Assembly (NCBI GenBank): GCA_028532985.1
Contig: JANCIK010000013.1
Span: 496,001 to 560,000, forward strand
Reading direction: 5' to 3'
DNA length: 64,000 bases
DNA from: Stropharia rugosoannulata
Taxonomy: Eukaryota > Basidiomycota > Agaricomycetes > Agaricales > Strophariaceae
Position numbers and translations under genes: made by a program. Below are positions 11,749-22,840 of the stretch, in pieces. The notes beneath the pieces were generated by a model. It was not told the origin of the DNA, searched no databases, and saw only the letters and a program-made list of their open reading frames with translations. The stretch's first letter is position 1; each line of letters starts with the position of its first letter.

Positions 11749-12257
11749 TACCGACTGGAAATAGGCTGAATAGAGTTAGAGTAAAACTTCGCAAAGAGTC
11801 AAGGATGCGGTCAAGCGCAAGCGGTTTGTGATACGCGATGAGCTTACGCGTACCTTTTGGGGTTAGGATAAGCGGATGACGTAACAGTTACGCTATCAGA
11901 TTGCCTCAAATCAACACAAATACTTTCAAAGCAACACGCAATTGTGCTAGAAAAGCTCTATTATAAGTAAGAAAGGGCTCGGAGAAGGCACAAGGGAGGG
12001 GGATTATAGGGACCCTCAACATTAGGCGTCAAAATCAAAATTTCAGAGAGAAAATGTGCTTCGAAGGATACTTTTAAAATACTTAGTATATTTACAACAG
12101 GAAATGAAGGCACCTCGTTAAATCGGTCCGTATAATATAAATTATAATGAGTAGAGTACTACACATGATCAGATACTACTCGTAGAACAGTAATGATATG
12201 ATTATGTTCAGGGAAGGACAATAAAGTAAATATATATCGCAACAACAGTAAAGTAAT
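11749..12257. other. spacer between two BTB genes
   Basis: About 0.5 kb, AT-rich near 12050-12250, with no coding feature. It should hold the promoter of the gene ending at 10452 and the 3' end of the gene starting at 13541. Confidence 0.5.
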
Positions 12258-13541
12258 TTAGTCATCATCCGAGTCCTCGTCATTAAGCCTCACCCAGTTA
12301 TCAAAGTCAGTCCAAAGAATGCCGACGCCTATTTTCAAAGTGAATTTGATATAATTCGCGGCCGAGAGACAATAGAATGTTAAGAACGGCATATGTTCTA
12401 GGATTTTCCGAACACCAATGATTGGATCATAGGGAAACTCTTTTGCGATAGACATCGCATGCGTCGATCCTCTAGTATGTACCTTGTTGCAGGTTTGAGT
12501 TTTGCAGGTATAAGTCATTGACTCTATGATGCCATCCCAAGCCCCTTTGAGACGCTTCTGAAGATCCAGAAGGGTGACCAAGTCCGCGGCCCTCAGACTC
12601 TTCAGTGCTTTGCGCTCTTGCGACTTTGCAGGACCTCTGATAAACTCGCCATTGTCATCCATTTCTGGGTCCAGGTAAAGTGGAGACCTTGCAAGATCAT
12701 AGAATACCTGTACACGGATGTCGCCAAGAAGGTCGGGATACAAAGTGTTTAGAGACAGTCCTTCTACCGCGGATGCTATACAAGGTTTGACAGGGATCTT
12801 TGGCCACGAATCTGGAAATAAATCCAAGATATAGCGCTGACAGAAAATTGTATAGGTTTCCATTTCATAGAAAGCGGATGCTTTAAGGAGCGCGACAACC
12901 TCGCCTTGTGTCGGACGTTCATAGGCAAAGTTACTGGTAGCAAGGCGGTCAGTACCCATGTAAGTATAAGATCAGACTGTCGGACTTACATTCCCTTATT
13001 CATCGCTGTCAACAATACAGCAAATTCATCGGCGTTTGGTGCTCCCTCAACTTCCTCTGCATCCAGGAAAAATAGGTCCAAGCCATCTACGTCCTCGATG
13101 GCGGCCAAGATGTGGTCAACTTCTTCTTGACGTGAGCATGGTTCGGCATCGAACACGCCGTTGTGTTGGTCGATGAGAGCCCTGAAGAACTCAGACTCTG
13201 CTACGAGGCGGCTTCGATGAGTCTTGAACCGGGTCTTCCCTATTTGCAGAAGCACGCTGCCGTCCAGGTTCCAGTGCGTTTCATGTTTGCTGTACGGAAG
13301 GGTAGACTTCTTCGTTGAGGTGCTATTGTCCTTGTGTTCGTCCAGTTTTCTCTTCTTAGACGAGGTAGCTTTAGACGACATTTGTAACGTCGCCTTTGCC
13401 GGTACTTGTGCTTCGTCCGTTGGCTCAACCTTTAAAACGGAATCTAGGGTTAAGTCAAGGTTATTCAAGTACGCGCTGCTACATACATTTATTTTTATGG
13501 AACACACCTTCTCCTTTTCTTTTGTTTCGAGTATTAGCCAT
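12258..13541 (-). CDS. BTB/POZ-like domain protein with KKRK nuclear signal (paralogue 3)
   Basis: Exons 13541-13508, 13443-12990 and 12933-12258 splice in phase to 387 aa. The 34-nt first exon encodes MANTRNKRKGE. A monopartite nuclear-localisation-like signal SSKKRKLDEH lies shortly before the BTB-like core (ETHWNLDGSVLLQIGKTRF, RLVAESEFFRALI, DLFFLDAEE). The C-terminal part reads FYEMETYTIFCQRYI, DLVTLLDLQKRL, a CxxxxCNKVH pair of cysteines and a histidine, and PYDPIIGVRKIL. It groups with paralogue 5 (subtype B), which shares the first-exon sequence and the phrase SMTYTCKTQ/SMLYTCKSQ. Transcription is divergent from the thymidylate synthase gene, with about 170 bp between the two starts. 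Confidence 0.87.
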
Positions 13542-13708
13542 TGCTGGGTAAGGTATTCCGTTGGTAAGTATGCTGGTTACTATTAATATTGTACGAGTTC
13601 AAAACAGGTTTGTTTGGGTTTGGTCAAAATTGATTAGTGTGACGTTTCGCGTTCACGCCAATAATGTGATGTGACAAGTCGCGCTTTACAACTCTCATCC
13701 GAACCACC

Positions 13709-14688
13709 ATGACGATCTCAGTTCCAGCAGTTCCGGAACACGACGAGCACCAATATCTGCGTCTTATCCGCACGGTGCTCGACACTGGAGATGTCCGCCC
13801 AGACCGCACTGGCACCGGCACAATCGCCGTTTTCGCACCCCAAAATCTGCGCTTTTCACTAGCTGATATGACGCTTCCACTCTTGACGACGAAACGGACT
13901 TTTATGCGCGGCATCACCGAGGAACTCCTCTGGTTTATTCATGGATGCACGGACTCTACGCTGCTTACGAAAAAAGGCGTCAAGATCTGGGATGGGAACG
14001 GATCCAAGGCGTTCTTGGAGAGCAGAGGACTGGGGCACCGACGCGAAGGCGACCTTGGCCCCGTGTATGGATTCCAGTGGAGGCATTTCGGCGCGGAGTA
14101 CGTCGAGTGTGAGACGGACTACAAAGGCCAGGGCGTGGACCAATTGCGAGAGTGCATCAAGAAAATCAAGGAGAATCCTACAGATCGACGAATCATTTTG
14201 AGCGCGTGGAACCCCAAAGGTGCGTTGCTTGTCTTCTTACCTGTCTAGGTTACTTTTAACCGTACACCGAAGATATACCCCTCATGGCACTTCCTCCATG
14301 CCACATGCTCTGCCAATTCTACGTCCGCCTACCCCCCGCCTCAAATCCGACTCAAAAGCCCAAGCTATCCTGCTTGATGTACCAGCGTTCTGCTGACCTC
14401 GGGCTCGGGATTCCTTTCAATATTGCATCGTATGCGCTCCTCACGCACATGATCGCGCATGTTACAGGGACTGAGGCTCACGAACTGATCATCCAACTGG
14501 GCGACGCGCATGTCTACCGGGACCACGTTGAGGCGCTTGAGCTACAGCTTACCAGAGAGCCGAAGCCATTCCCTAAACTCAGATGGGCCCGCGATGATAT
14601 CAAAGATATCGAAGATTTCGTTTACTCCGACATTATCGTAGATGGTTACACTTCACATCCGAGCATACCAATGAAGATGAGCGTATAA
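13709..14688 (+). CDS. CDC21: thymidylate synthase
   Basis: Two exons (13709-14219, 14273-14688) separated by a 53-nt intron give 308 aa, the usual length. The protein methylates dUMP to dTMP using methylenetetrahydrofolate, essential for DNA synthesis. Landmarks in order: RPDRTGTGT, the FLGGRGL-like stretch, [15 protein letters not shown], the phosphate-binding [12 protein letters not shown], the catalytic cysteine in [45 protein letters not shown] and a C-terminus ending IPMKMSV. All are intact. The gene shares a short intergenic region with the divergent BTB paralogue 3 and is followed by BTB paralogue 4 on the same strand. It is the one clear housekeeping gene in this part of the window and a good synteny anchor. 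Confidence 0.97.
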
Positions 14689-15255
14689 CATTTTTTTTCA
14701 TCCTCAAATTCTCATGACGTCCTGTCTCTGGCCATTGATTGCTCAATCGAAGGGCATTATTACTATATCCAATATTTATGACTTTGCTTTGCCACCTGAC
14801 TATTTTTCCCCAGCGGTGACCTTGAGCTTGCTACTATCGTTGTACCAACTTGTGTATTTTTTGCTGTAACGTTGCTGTAGCATTCCACGGTGTACAACAC
14901 CTTGCAAGGCCTGCGTTATTGAATCCTATTGAATCTCATGCAGTGATATGCCACTGTCAAAAGATACCATGTCCAGTGTTCAGGAGAGTCTGCAGTTGTT
15001 TACCACAGTATAGCCCGCCCAGTATTTATGCGATCATGCTGATGTAGTCACAGCTTGACGTGCACAATTCCACTAGTCGCCCCAAAGCAAGACCGGTATC
15101 ATACGCTTGATGACTCAAACAGACCAAAAACAGACACTAATTAACGACGCGTCGAGATCGTGGGAACAACGCGTGATCTACTCCTGCTCAGTACTGCGTC
15201 TCCTTACCCTTTGACAATCTCGTGCTAAAGTCTTCAGTGTAGACCTCATTCATGA
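14689..15255. other. spacer downstream of thymidylate synthase
   Basis: About 0.57 kb with no coding feature; it holds the 3' end of the synthase gene and the promoter of the next BTB gene. Confidence 0.5.
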
Positions 15256-16499
15256 TGGCCGAAAAAGGAGTGAAGGACGAAGGAAAAAGTAAGTAGACAC
15301 GAGCTGTATTATAACTTAGGATAGCCTTGTACTCAATTTACGGGATTTACTTTTTCTAGAAGGAGTGGCTCAGACGGACGAACCTTTGCAGAAAACTCTT
15401 GGGAACTTACAGTCAGACAGCTTAGACCCAGCTTCGAAGAAGAGAAAACTGGAATACGAGTCGCCTCCTACATACGCGCCGCATCAACAACACTGGTACG
15501 CAGACGGCAATCTGCTCTTACAGATTGGCGCTGTCCGGTTTAAGGTTTACGGTGGTCGTCTGGCTGCTGAATCTCCTTTCTTCGCTGCCCTTTTGGACCA
15601 AAGAAAGGGTAAACTTGATTCCAAACTATACAAATATCAGGATCGGGTAAACCAAGTTTTGGCGACGGCACAGGATGTGAATGGGGTTGACTTATTCTTC
15701 TTGGACCCCAAAGATGGGCTACGTAGGGCACCGAACCAGGACGAGTTCGCTACGCTCTTGACCGCGATGAGCTCCGCCGTGTAAGTCCTTTTGCTACATC
15801 GTACCGCATTTCTTGTGTTACGAGCAACCTTGTGACTTCGGCAGAGACTTTATGTTCAATGGCGGACCGACATTCAAGGACGTATGTGGTGTTTTCAAAG
15901 CCTCTAAATTCTACCAGATGGAGACGTACGAGAAATTCTGCAAGCGCTACTTCAAAGAACGGTTCCAGGATACTTGGCAGACAATTCCCGACCATCCTTG
16001 CCAAATAGAGCGCGCGGTTGACGCTGTGGGCATGGGCACGGAATACCCTGATAGCATTGGCTTCATTCGTCGGCCCGCATTCTACGATCTTGCTAGGATG
16101 CCGCTACCCCCTGATGTGCTGCCCAGTGGATCCAGAGACGTTGCCCAGAAGAGAATCGCCCGGCAGCGTAAGCTGGAGAGGCTAGATTCCCGTCATATGG
16201 TTACGTTGCTTGACCTTCAAAAACGACTGGGCCGCAAATGGATCAACGTCTTCGAGATCATGGAAGACAGCTGCACCAAGCATAGAAAGTGCGCCAAGTT
16301 GAGCAACGTTACAGCTTTACGTCCCATTTGGGAAGAACTCCCCTACGATCCTATTATAGGGATTAGAAAAATATTATATACTTCTGATAATTTTTGTGAG
16401 GACGCGGTTGAAATTGTCAGAACTAGGCTAAAACAGGAAGCCCACGACATTTGGAAAGACGTTGGGGAATGGGTAAAGGAAAACGAGTCGCGACCGTGA
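15256..16499 (+). CDS. BTB/POZ-like domain protein with KKRK nuclear signal (paralogue 4)
   Basis: Exons 15256-15289, 15360-15780 and 15845-16499 splice in phase to 369 aa. Two ATGs lie in tandem (15253 and 15256); the second gives the 34-nt first exon seen in paralogues 2, 3 and 5. A signal ASKKRKLEYE precedes the BTB-like core (HQQHWYADGNLLLQIGAVRF, RLAAESPFFAALL, DLFFLDPKD). The C-terminal half contains FYQMETYEKFCKRYF, LDSRHMVTLLDLQKRLGRK, a CTKHRKC cluster and PYDPIIGIRKIL. It is subtype A, close to paralogue 1. Function is unknown beyond probable dimerisation or adaptor activity of a BTB fold in the nucleus. Confidence 0.87.
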
Positions 16500-17036
16500 T
16501 AGGCCAGAGTTGGAGGACACCAAATCGAGCTCGGAGTTGGACAGCATGGGCTCGGTGAAACGTTGCGAGTGCTCACTGTTCATGCTGAAGTTTGGTAGTA
16601 CCGTCGACTTGTATTAGACTCTTGAGTCTTTATAGACTCGAGTCAGTTTTTAATGTTTCATACAGTTAGTTTTAGCTGCCATCTAGCTACTCAGCTGTCT
16701 TGTTTCGGAGATGTCGCACATAAACGTTCGTTTTGTCGTCAAGAGTGAGAATCAAATGAGAAGTTTAGAATTGGCATGCATTGAGTGCGATCGGAGTCAA
16801 GTCGGAGTGCGGCAGAAACGAAGACCTCGCGAGTTGTCACATCACATGAAACAAGCGTGATCTAGGTTCACAGCGTGATACTAATAGACCGTGACAATGT
16901 CCAATTCTCGGAGCAAGTCGACAACAAGCCAAACTTAAGCGCCCGAGCGCTTTAGCCAAGCATCAATAACCCAAGTACCACCAACACCTACCCCGACTTT
17001 CTCAACGCACTCTTTTTTGTCTCACCTTAGAGCTTA
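16500..17036. other. spacer between two BTB genes
   Basis: About 0.54 kb, no coding feature. A small inverted repeat around the sequence agactcttgagtcttta near 16616-16640 could fold at the 3' end of the upstream gene. Confidence 0.45.
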
Positions 17037-18327
17037 ATGGCTAATGCTCGAAATAAGAAAAAAAATGAAGGTGAGTGCCATATAGAAGAATACATAGGTA
17101 GCACCGAGTCGTTAATTCACCCCTTCCCTCCCAGATGAGGCTGGTGGCAAAACTGAGCCAGCAGATGAAACGCAGCTGCCACCACCACCGCCACAGAATC
17201 ACGCACCGCAGTCTCCTCCCCCTTCTAAGAAAAGAAAACTAGACGGAGAAGACGATAATGTGACATTAAAGAGGTCAACACTGCCGTACAACAAACATGA
17301 GACTCATTGGAACTTGGATGGCAGCGTGCTTCTGCAAATAGGAAAGACTCGGTTCAAGGTTCATCAAAGCCGCCTTGTATCGGAGTCTCCTTTCTTCAGG
17401 GCCCTTATTGAGCAACGCAAGGGCGTGTTCGACCCCCAGCCTTACCCGTACCAAGGCGAAATTGACCCAATCTTAGCTAGAGCTGAGGACGTCGACGGGC
17501 TGGACCTATTTTTTCTCGATGCAGATGAGTCGATAGAAATACCAGAAGCTGCACAATTTTCTGTGCTGCTGACGGCAATGAATAAGGGAATGTAGGTCTA
17601 TCATCTGACAGTATACTCTATATATTTAAGTGCTAAATGCCTTGATGCCAGTAACTTTGCCTATGAGCCTCCAACGAAAGAGGACGTCTTTGCACTCCTG
17701 GATGCATCGTGTTGTTATCAAATGGCTACCTACGAAAATTTCTGCCAGCACTACATCACGGCATTATATCCAGATACGTGGTTGGAGATCCCCGACGAAC
17801 CTTCTATACCATCCGCAGTAAAAGGGGTACTCTTGAACACTTCGTATCCTGACCTTCTCTTCCAAATACGTCGGCCAGCATTTTATGATCTCGCAAGAGC
17901 TCCGCTTTATCTTAGCTCGGAGGCAAACAACGAGGACGCGAGTAACGCTAAACCAGCGAAGACGCCAGAACGCAAAGCACTCAAATCTCTACGAACTGCA
18001 GACATGGTCACCCTTCTTGATCTTCAAAAGCGCCTGAAAGTTTCCTGGGACGACGTTGTAGCTTCCATGTTATATACCTGCAAAAGCCAAGCCTGCAACA
18101 AGGTTCATTCTAAAGGATCATACCATGCAATGTCTATCGCGAAGGAGTTCCCCTATGATCCCATTATTGGTATTCGGAAGATACTAGAGCGTGCGGTATT
18201 CACATCGTTCTATTGTTCCGAGGCTGCCAAAGAGGTCAAGCTCAGATTACAGGCTGAAGCCGAGGGCCTTTGGAATGACCTTTCTGACTGGGTAAAGCTT
18301 AACGACGATGATTCAGACGGTGATTAA
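17037..18327 (+). CDS. BTB/POZ-like domain protein with KKRK nuclear signal (paralogue 5)
   Basis: Exons 17037-17070, 17135-17591 and 17652-18327 splice in phase to 388 aa. The first exon (34 nt) encodes MANARNKKKNE, nearly the same as paralogue 3. A proline-rich linker (LPPPPPQNHAP) is followed by the nuclear-localisation-like PPSKKRKLDGE and the BTB-like core (ETHWNLDGSVLLQIGKTRF, RLVSESPFFRALI, DLFFLDADE). The C-terminal part has YQMATYENFCQHYI, DMVTLLDLQKRL, the CKSQACNKVH cysteine motif and PYDPIIGIRKILE, ending in a short acidic tail. Subtype B with paralogue 3, from which it differs mainly in the linker. Both copies look intact, so neither is a recent pseudogene. Confidence 0.87.
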
Positions 18328-18714
18328 TTTTTGGTACTGTACTCTACATACACTACTTAGGCTCGTATAGAAAGCCCATATACCTTACACAAGTCTTACA
18401 TGCTAATACAAACTCGAGGTCTTAAATAATAGCAGGAACGTTGCGCTGTCATTGACGAGAATAGATGCAAGTTATATTCTATCCGGCTTAAATTTGCAAG
18501 TGATTATCCGAGAGTCTCGGGAAGAATTTATTTCACTTGCCCACATTCACTCCTCGCCGCTTAACTGGTTTACTACATTTTTCGATGGTGTAACTTGATC
18601 AAAACACTGGATGCCCGACGTGCCCTAGTTTCTCATGCATCATCCGCTTGATGAAGCCACGTTGTTTCCAATGTTTTGCCACTTTGCACTGAGTACTGAG
18701 CTAAAAATAATCGT

Positions 18715-18935
18715 CCAGTGCCTCATACAACGTGAGTTACCCCGGAGTTGTCAAATCAGCAACCATGTATGGATCATCAAGATTTAATTAGTACAGGGGC
18801 CCCTCTCAAAGTATACCAAGTTTCCAACGATGCTACTGCTGTCTACGACACGTTTCTGGCAAATCAATTTGATCCTCTGAAGTCGTCATTTTATTCCGGG
18901 TTACACATAGGTACAACATTTAATTGCCAGTATAT
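18715..18935 (+). repeat. diverged direct repeat, copy 1
   Basis: This block resembles 19240-19450 in the same orientation. Shared phrases include acaacgtgagytacc, ggatsatcaag followed by gatttaattag, and actgctgtctayg followed by cacgttt and ttgatcc. Identity is partial (small indels), so this is an old tandem duplication or two copies of a decayed element. A 72-codon frame runs across copy 1 but is broken in copy 2. Confidence 0.6.
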
Positions 18936-19239
18936 TATATATCATTTGACGCGCCATTCAGTATAATGTTCCTCGACTCTTGAATAGACTTACAGTGTCG
19001 AATTGTACCCAAGTTATTCAACGACGGCCTGGTAAACTTTGCGCGCAGGGCATTTCCCACGTAACGAAAAGCCAATTTTCGAGCAAATCAGGACTCATAA
19101 GCAATAAAGTATAGTATACTTAATATAATATACCAGGGCACAGAGTGCTTAAGTGGTTGTGTCCGTTAAGGCCCGTATATACAAAATTTAAGGGGACAAT
19201 ATGAATATGTACTGCACGAACGCTAAAAATACCTACATC

Positions 19240-19450
19240 ATCGAGCGCCTCGCACAACGTGAGCTACCCCTCGAGGTTGCGAGATTAAGACGGATGATCA
19301 AGTGATTTAATTAGTTTGGCAGCCTTACCTATACCAACGGTGATACATACTGCTGTCTATGCCACGTTTTTAGCAGATCACATTGATCCAATGAAGACAT
19401 CATTGATCTGAAGTTGTCAATCTGCCATGCTGGGGTATACATAAACCCAA
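19240..19450 (+). repeat. diverged direct repeat, copy 2
   Basis: Second copy of the repeat at 18715-18935, about 525 bp downstream in the same orientation. It has small insertions and deletions relative to copy 1 and no conserved reading frame. Confidence 0.6.
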
Positions 19451-20889
19451 GATTGATACTATACTTGAGGAATCAGTATTCAGTAATCTATTAAAGGAAC
19501 TTTTTCAGAGAATTATGGGATTTTTTTTTTGAATCAGAACTCAGGTATTGTAAAAGACATAGAAACCAACAAGCGATCTGTTAGGTACTGAAACGGCGTA
19601 AGCCACAAGAATGTAAGAAATTTCGGGTACGGTGTGTGCGCCGTACGAGATTAGATTTATGGTTTGACAACTCAACCTTCGGTCAAAGGTGCATGAAAAC
19701 ATAAATAGGCCACCCTCATACCCGGCACTTTACAGATCTTCATGTTCCACGGAATTGCACTGATATTAACCGTCTACCGTACAGGTCTGAAGCTTGCCTA
19801 TTGTAACCGCGTAAATGGCGGTCATCCTCGGAGATGAGAATAATTCCGATCTCAGTGGACCTACTAGTAGTGGTGTGTGATAGTGTATATTCAATCCATC
19901 ACCGGTCGGTTGGCACACTCTCCCATGAGTCATGAGTCGTGTACTCGTTCGGTAATAGACATCTGCTCTAGCCGGAAGGCGCCCGTAATAAGATCTACTA
20001 TTGCTACCTGAAAGGTTAACAGCCGTGTCACGGTAAGAATCTATTTCTTCAACTTCCTTCCCCAACCTAATTGCACGTACTCCGTCGATCAAGGCGGGCG
20101 CGGTTATAGCCGCGCAAGAGCGCTTGTCGGATCGCTTGCCGATCTGCAACTTTTTTCTGCGCCCATGGATCCAAATAAATTACAAATAGTAGTACTAGCC
20201 GGGTCTCCAACTCTGTGAATGGTGGCACAAGTACTATGCCTGAACAACTCTACCTGTATGCATACAGAATTAGGTGAACAAAACTGCGTATGCCACGCAA
20301 AGTTATTTAAGTAAAATGACTCCTCCGTTTCAATGATTGTAAAGTAGAATTGAACCAGGGTGGGTATACTAACGTACAACTACCAACTTTAAATGATCAC
20401 TATCGCGCTTGGTATTCTTAAGCGTCGTGTAAATGACTCGGTCAGCATTGATGAAATACACAAGTGAAAATTCACTTTATTAGGATAATTATGAGAATAC
20501 ATACATTCTTCTAATAGAAATAACTACTAAGTACATTATCGATCTACATAGCTACATGACTGACCATGTCAATGCGAAATGGAAACGTCTAATGGCAATG
20601 GTACATCTAATGACACCAGGTCAAGGAGAATAAAAATAGGCCACCTGTCCTTCGGCGTGAAGTGAGAGCCAGGAATACGTTTGGCTCGCGCCAAATACTT
20701 GACGCCGACCTTGTAATAAATACAAAATACAAAAAAAGCAGTAAATAGATAAAAATGATTTACGATGAACCCCACATATGATATAGCATATGGGGTATGT
20801 AGGGCGGTAATTAAACTATGTCGCAGTCAAGGCCTGGTATGTTTCTTGAATTTTGCCGACCTGGAAGCCTAATTTGGAAGGTGAGCACC

Positions 20890-22840
20890 TCATTTTGCTG
20901 CGTTGGACACTGACGACATACTTGTTAATGGAATGTTTGTGCCGTAGTCCAACATGGCGCTGATCGCGGTCTGTATTAATTCCAGAATACCGCGCTCGTC
21001 AGTGCGGCTGTAAGCCCCAGCTGCGCGCTGCGCACGACTAGTGGTGACTTCATCGAAGAGGATCTGCCCTGCCTCTACCCACGCCGCCTTCATAATGGAG
21101 AAAATTTTGGTTAAGCCGTCCATAATTGACAAAGAAGCTGTGCTTACCCCAACTATGGGATTGAGATATCCGGTGCCCCGTCTTCTAAGGGCAATTATAA
21201 TCTCCAGAATATCCCTGGCTGCCGAAACGCGCGTCTGTATAGATATCTCACTTCGTCCGGAGACTGCAAAGGGCGCGTGCAACGTAATTGTTGCCATTTT
21301 CAGTAGCGTATAGCCGACGATTAAGCGGCGCACGCGTTCGGCGCTCGGCATGTGAGCCACCATTTGCTGTGCGGGGGAGGGTAATTGACCTATAACATTT
21401 TCCACTAATGCTGTGAGTGAAGTGAACTCTTGAATTATATTGGGGAAGTTAAGCTGCGCTGGATCTGTGAATTGAAAGCACGGTTGTGAGTTAGAAAATG
21501 GACAGTGTAGTCTCTGATAAGCAAACCACGGACTGCTGCTGCATTTGCGTTCGAAAATTGATGCTTTGTAGAAGAGAATTACTGCCTTAGACTCGAATGC
21601 CCAACTAGACAAACCTAAGTCAAGAGTGGGAGCTGCAGAAAGGAAGGTTCGTATCGTGTTGGCTGTGCGCACTTGCGGCGGGAGAAGGCCCTGTAATTGC
21701 CGTGTTTATACATGTGGACCCATAATGTATACGCGAAGAAACCCACCTGTTCGAATTCTTCCATCTCCATAGGCCAGGGAGTATCAACCTTGGTTCCCAT
21801 GGCATGCGTCGAGTCCTCGAATTCCGGCGAATGTGAGAGCACCGTCGCCCACATTCCATCCAAGTTTAGCACAGTCCAGGCGCCGATGATATGTTCGCCT
21901 TCTTCCAGTGAGTCGCGAGGGGCCGGCATTGGATTACTTGTTGACGTCTGTCCACCAGGGACAGCAGACCGAATCTTGTGCATTCGCGCGGACATCATGG
22001 TAGACACGGCGTTAGCTACGTGATACTTTCCTTCGAAGAACCGGCCATTAGCGAAGAAATATGTTGCAAGAAGTACCTCGGCTTGAATTGAGTGAAGTAC
22101 TCTCTTGGGATGCGTGCTGGACAGTGCTGTGGCTGCGTCCTGTATAGCCCGCTGTAAGTAAGCCCCTTCGCGACTCTTCACTGTAGGATCAGTTGAGAGG
22201 CGAATTGCCCATAAGTATATAGAGAATATCAGAGCAGGTGCCGGACGCGCAGGGTGCCCGGGAGCATAGCCCTGCATCATCATTGCCTGAAAACGCGGTA
22301 TATTTAGGAAAAACCCAATATCAGTAGCGTATTCAAAGAACACGGCCAATCTGGATTTAGATCAGCGCTATTTCGAGCTGCAAAAAGGTAGATTTACTTA
22401 CAAAGCCTCTGCTATCGGACGCGGTGGATCTTGGACTACAAGGCGCGCATTTGAGGGGGGAGTAGATTCCGAGGTAGACGAATGTTCCGCACCATATGGT
22501 TGATGAAGTGTAACAGAAGTAGATGCAAGCTCCGGATTCTGCAACTCCTGGATTCTTGTCTCCAGGCGACTGATATGTTCTTCTAATATCTGCACTGTTG
22601 AGCGCTCTTGACCTGAAGTGTACTCGCAATCTTCCGCGCGTCCTGCTCTATCGCACTGGGTACAGACAGGTCGCTTTCCATCGCATTTCTAGAGACGCTA
22701 TAAGTGCCAAGCCACCTTCTCCGGACATGGGTACTGACCATTTTGCGACGACGGCAACTGACGCACGCGCCACCGCGAGGAAGGTAACCAGCAGAGCTGT
22801 GGCGTTCTTCAGAAGGTCTAGAAGAAGGTCCAGAAGACAT
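20890..22840 (-). CDS. Zn2Cys6 fungal-specific transcription factor
   Basis: Exons 22840-22739, 22688-22402, 22350-21747 and 21690 to 20890 splice in phase. The zinc cluster is assembled across the first intron: ACVSCRRRKM joins KCDGKRPVCTQC and then EDC, giving the six cysteines of a Gal4-type DNA-binding domain at about residues 24-53. A coiled-coil-like stretch follows (ILEEHISRLETRIQELQ), the usual dimerisation segment. The middle contains the fungal transcription-factor homology region (LIFSIYLWAIRLS, LLATYFFANGRFFEGKYHV, and GLLPPQVRTANTIRTFLSA across the third junction). One further intron with donor near 21540 and acceptor before NPAQLNF or DPAQLNF is possible; without it the protein is about 24 residues longer. 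Target genes are unknown; no metabolic cluster adjoins it. Confidence 0.87.

Larger units (their letters stand above)
18328..20889. other. 2.5-kb intergenic region with a diverged direct repeat
   Basis: No gene is recognised between the last BTB gene and the transcription factor. The stretch contains the diverged direct repeat described separately and several AT-rich blocks. Short open frames (for example 19766-20149 minus) have no recognisable domain. Confidence 0.5.
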
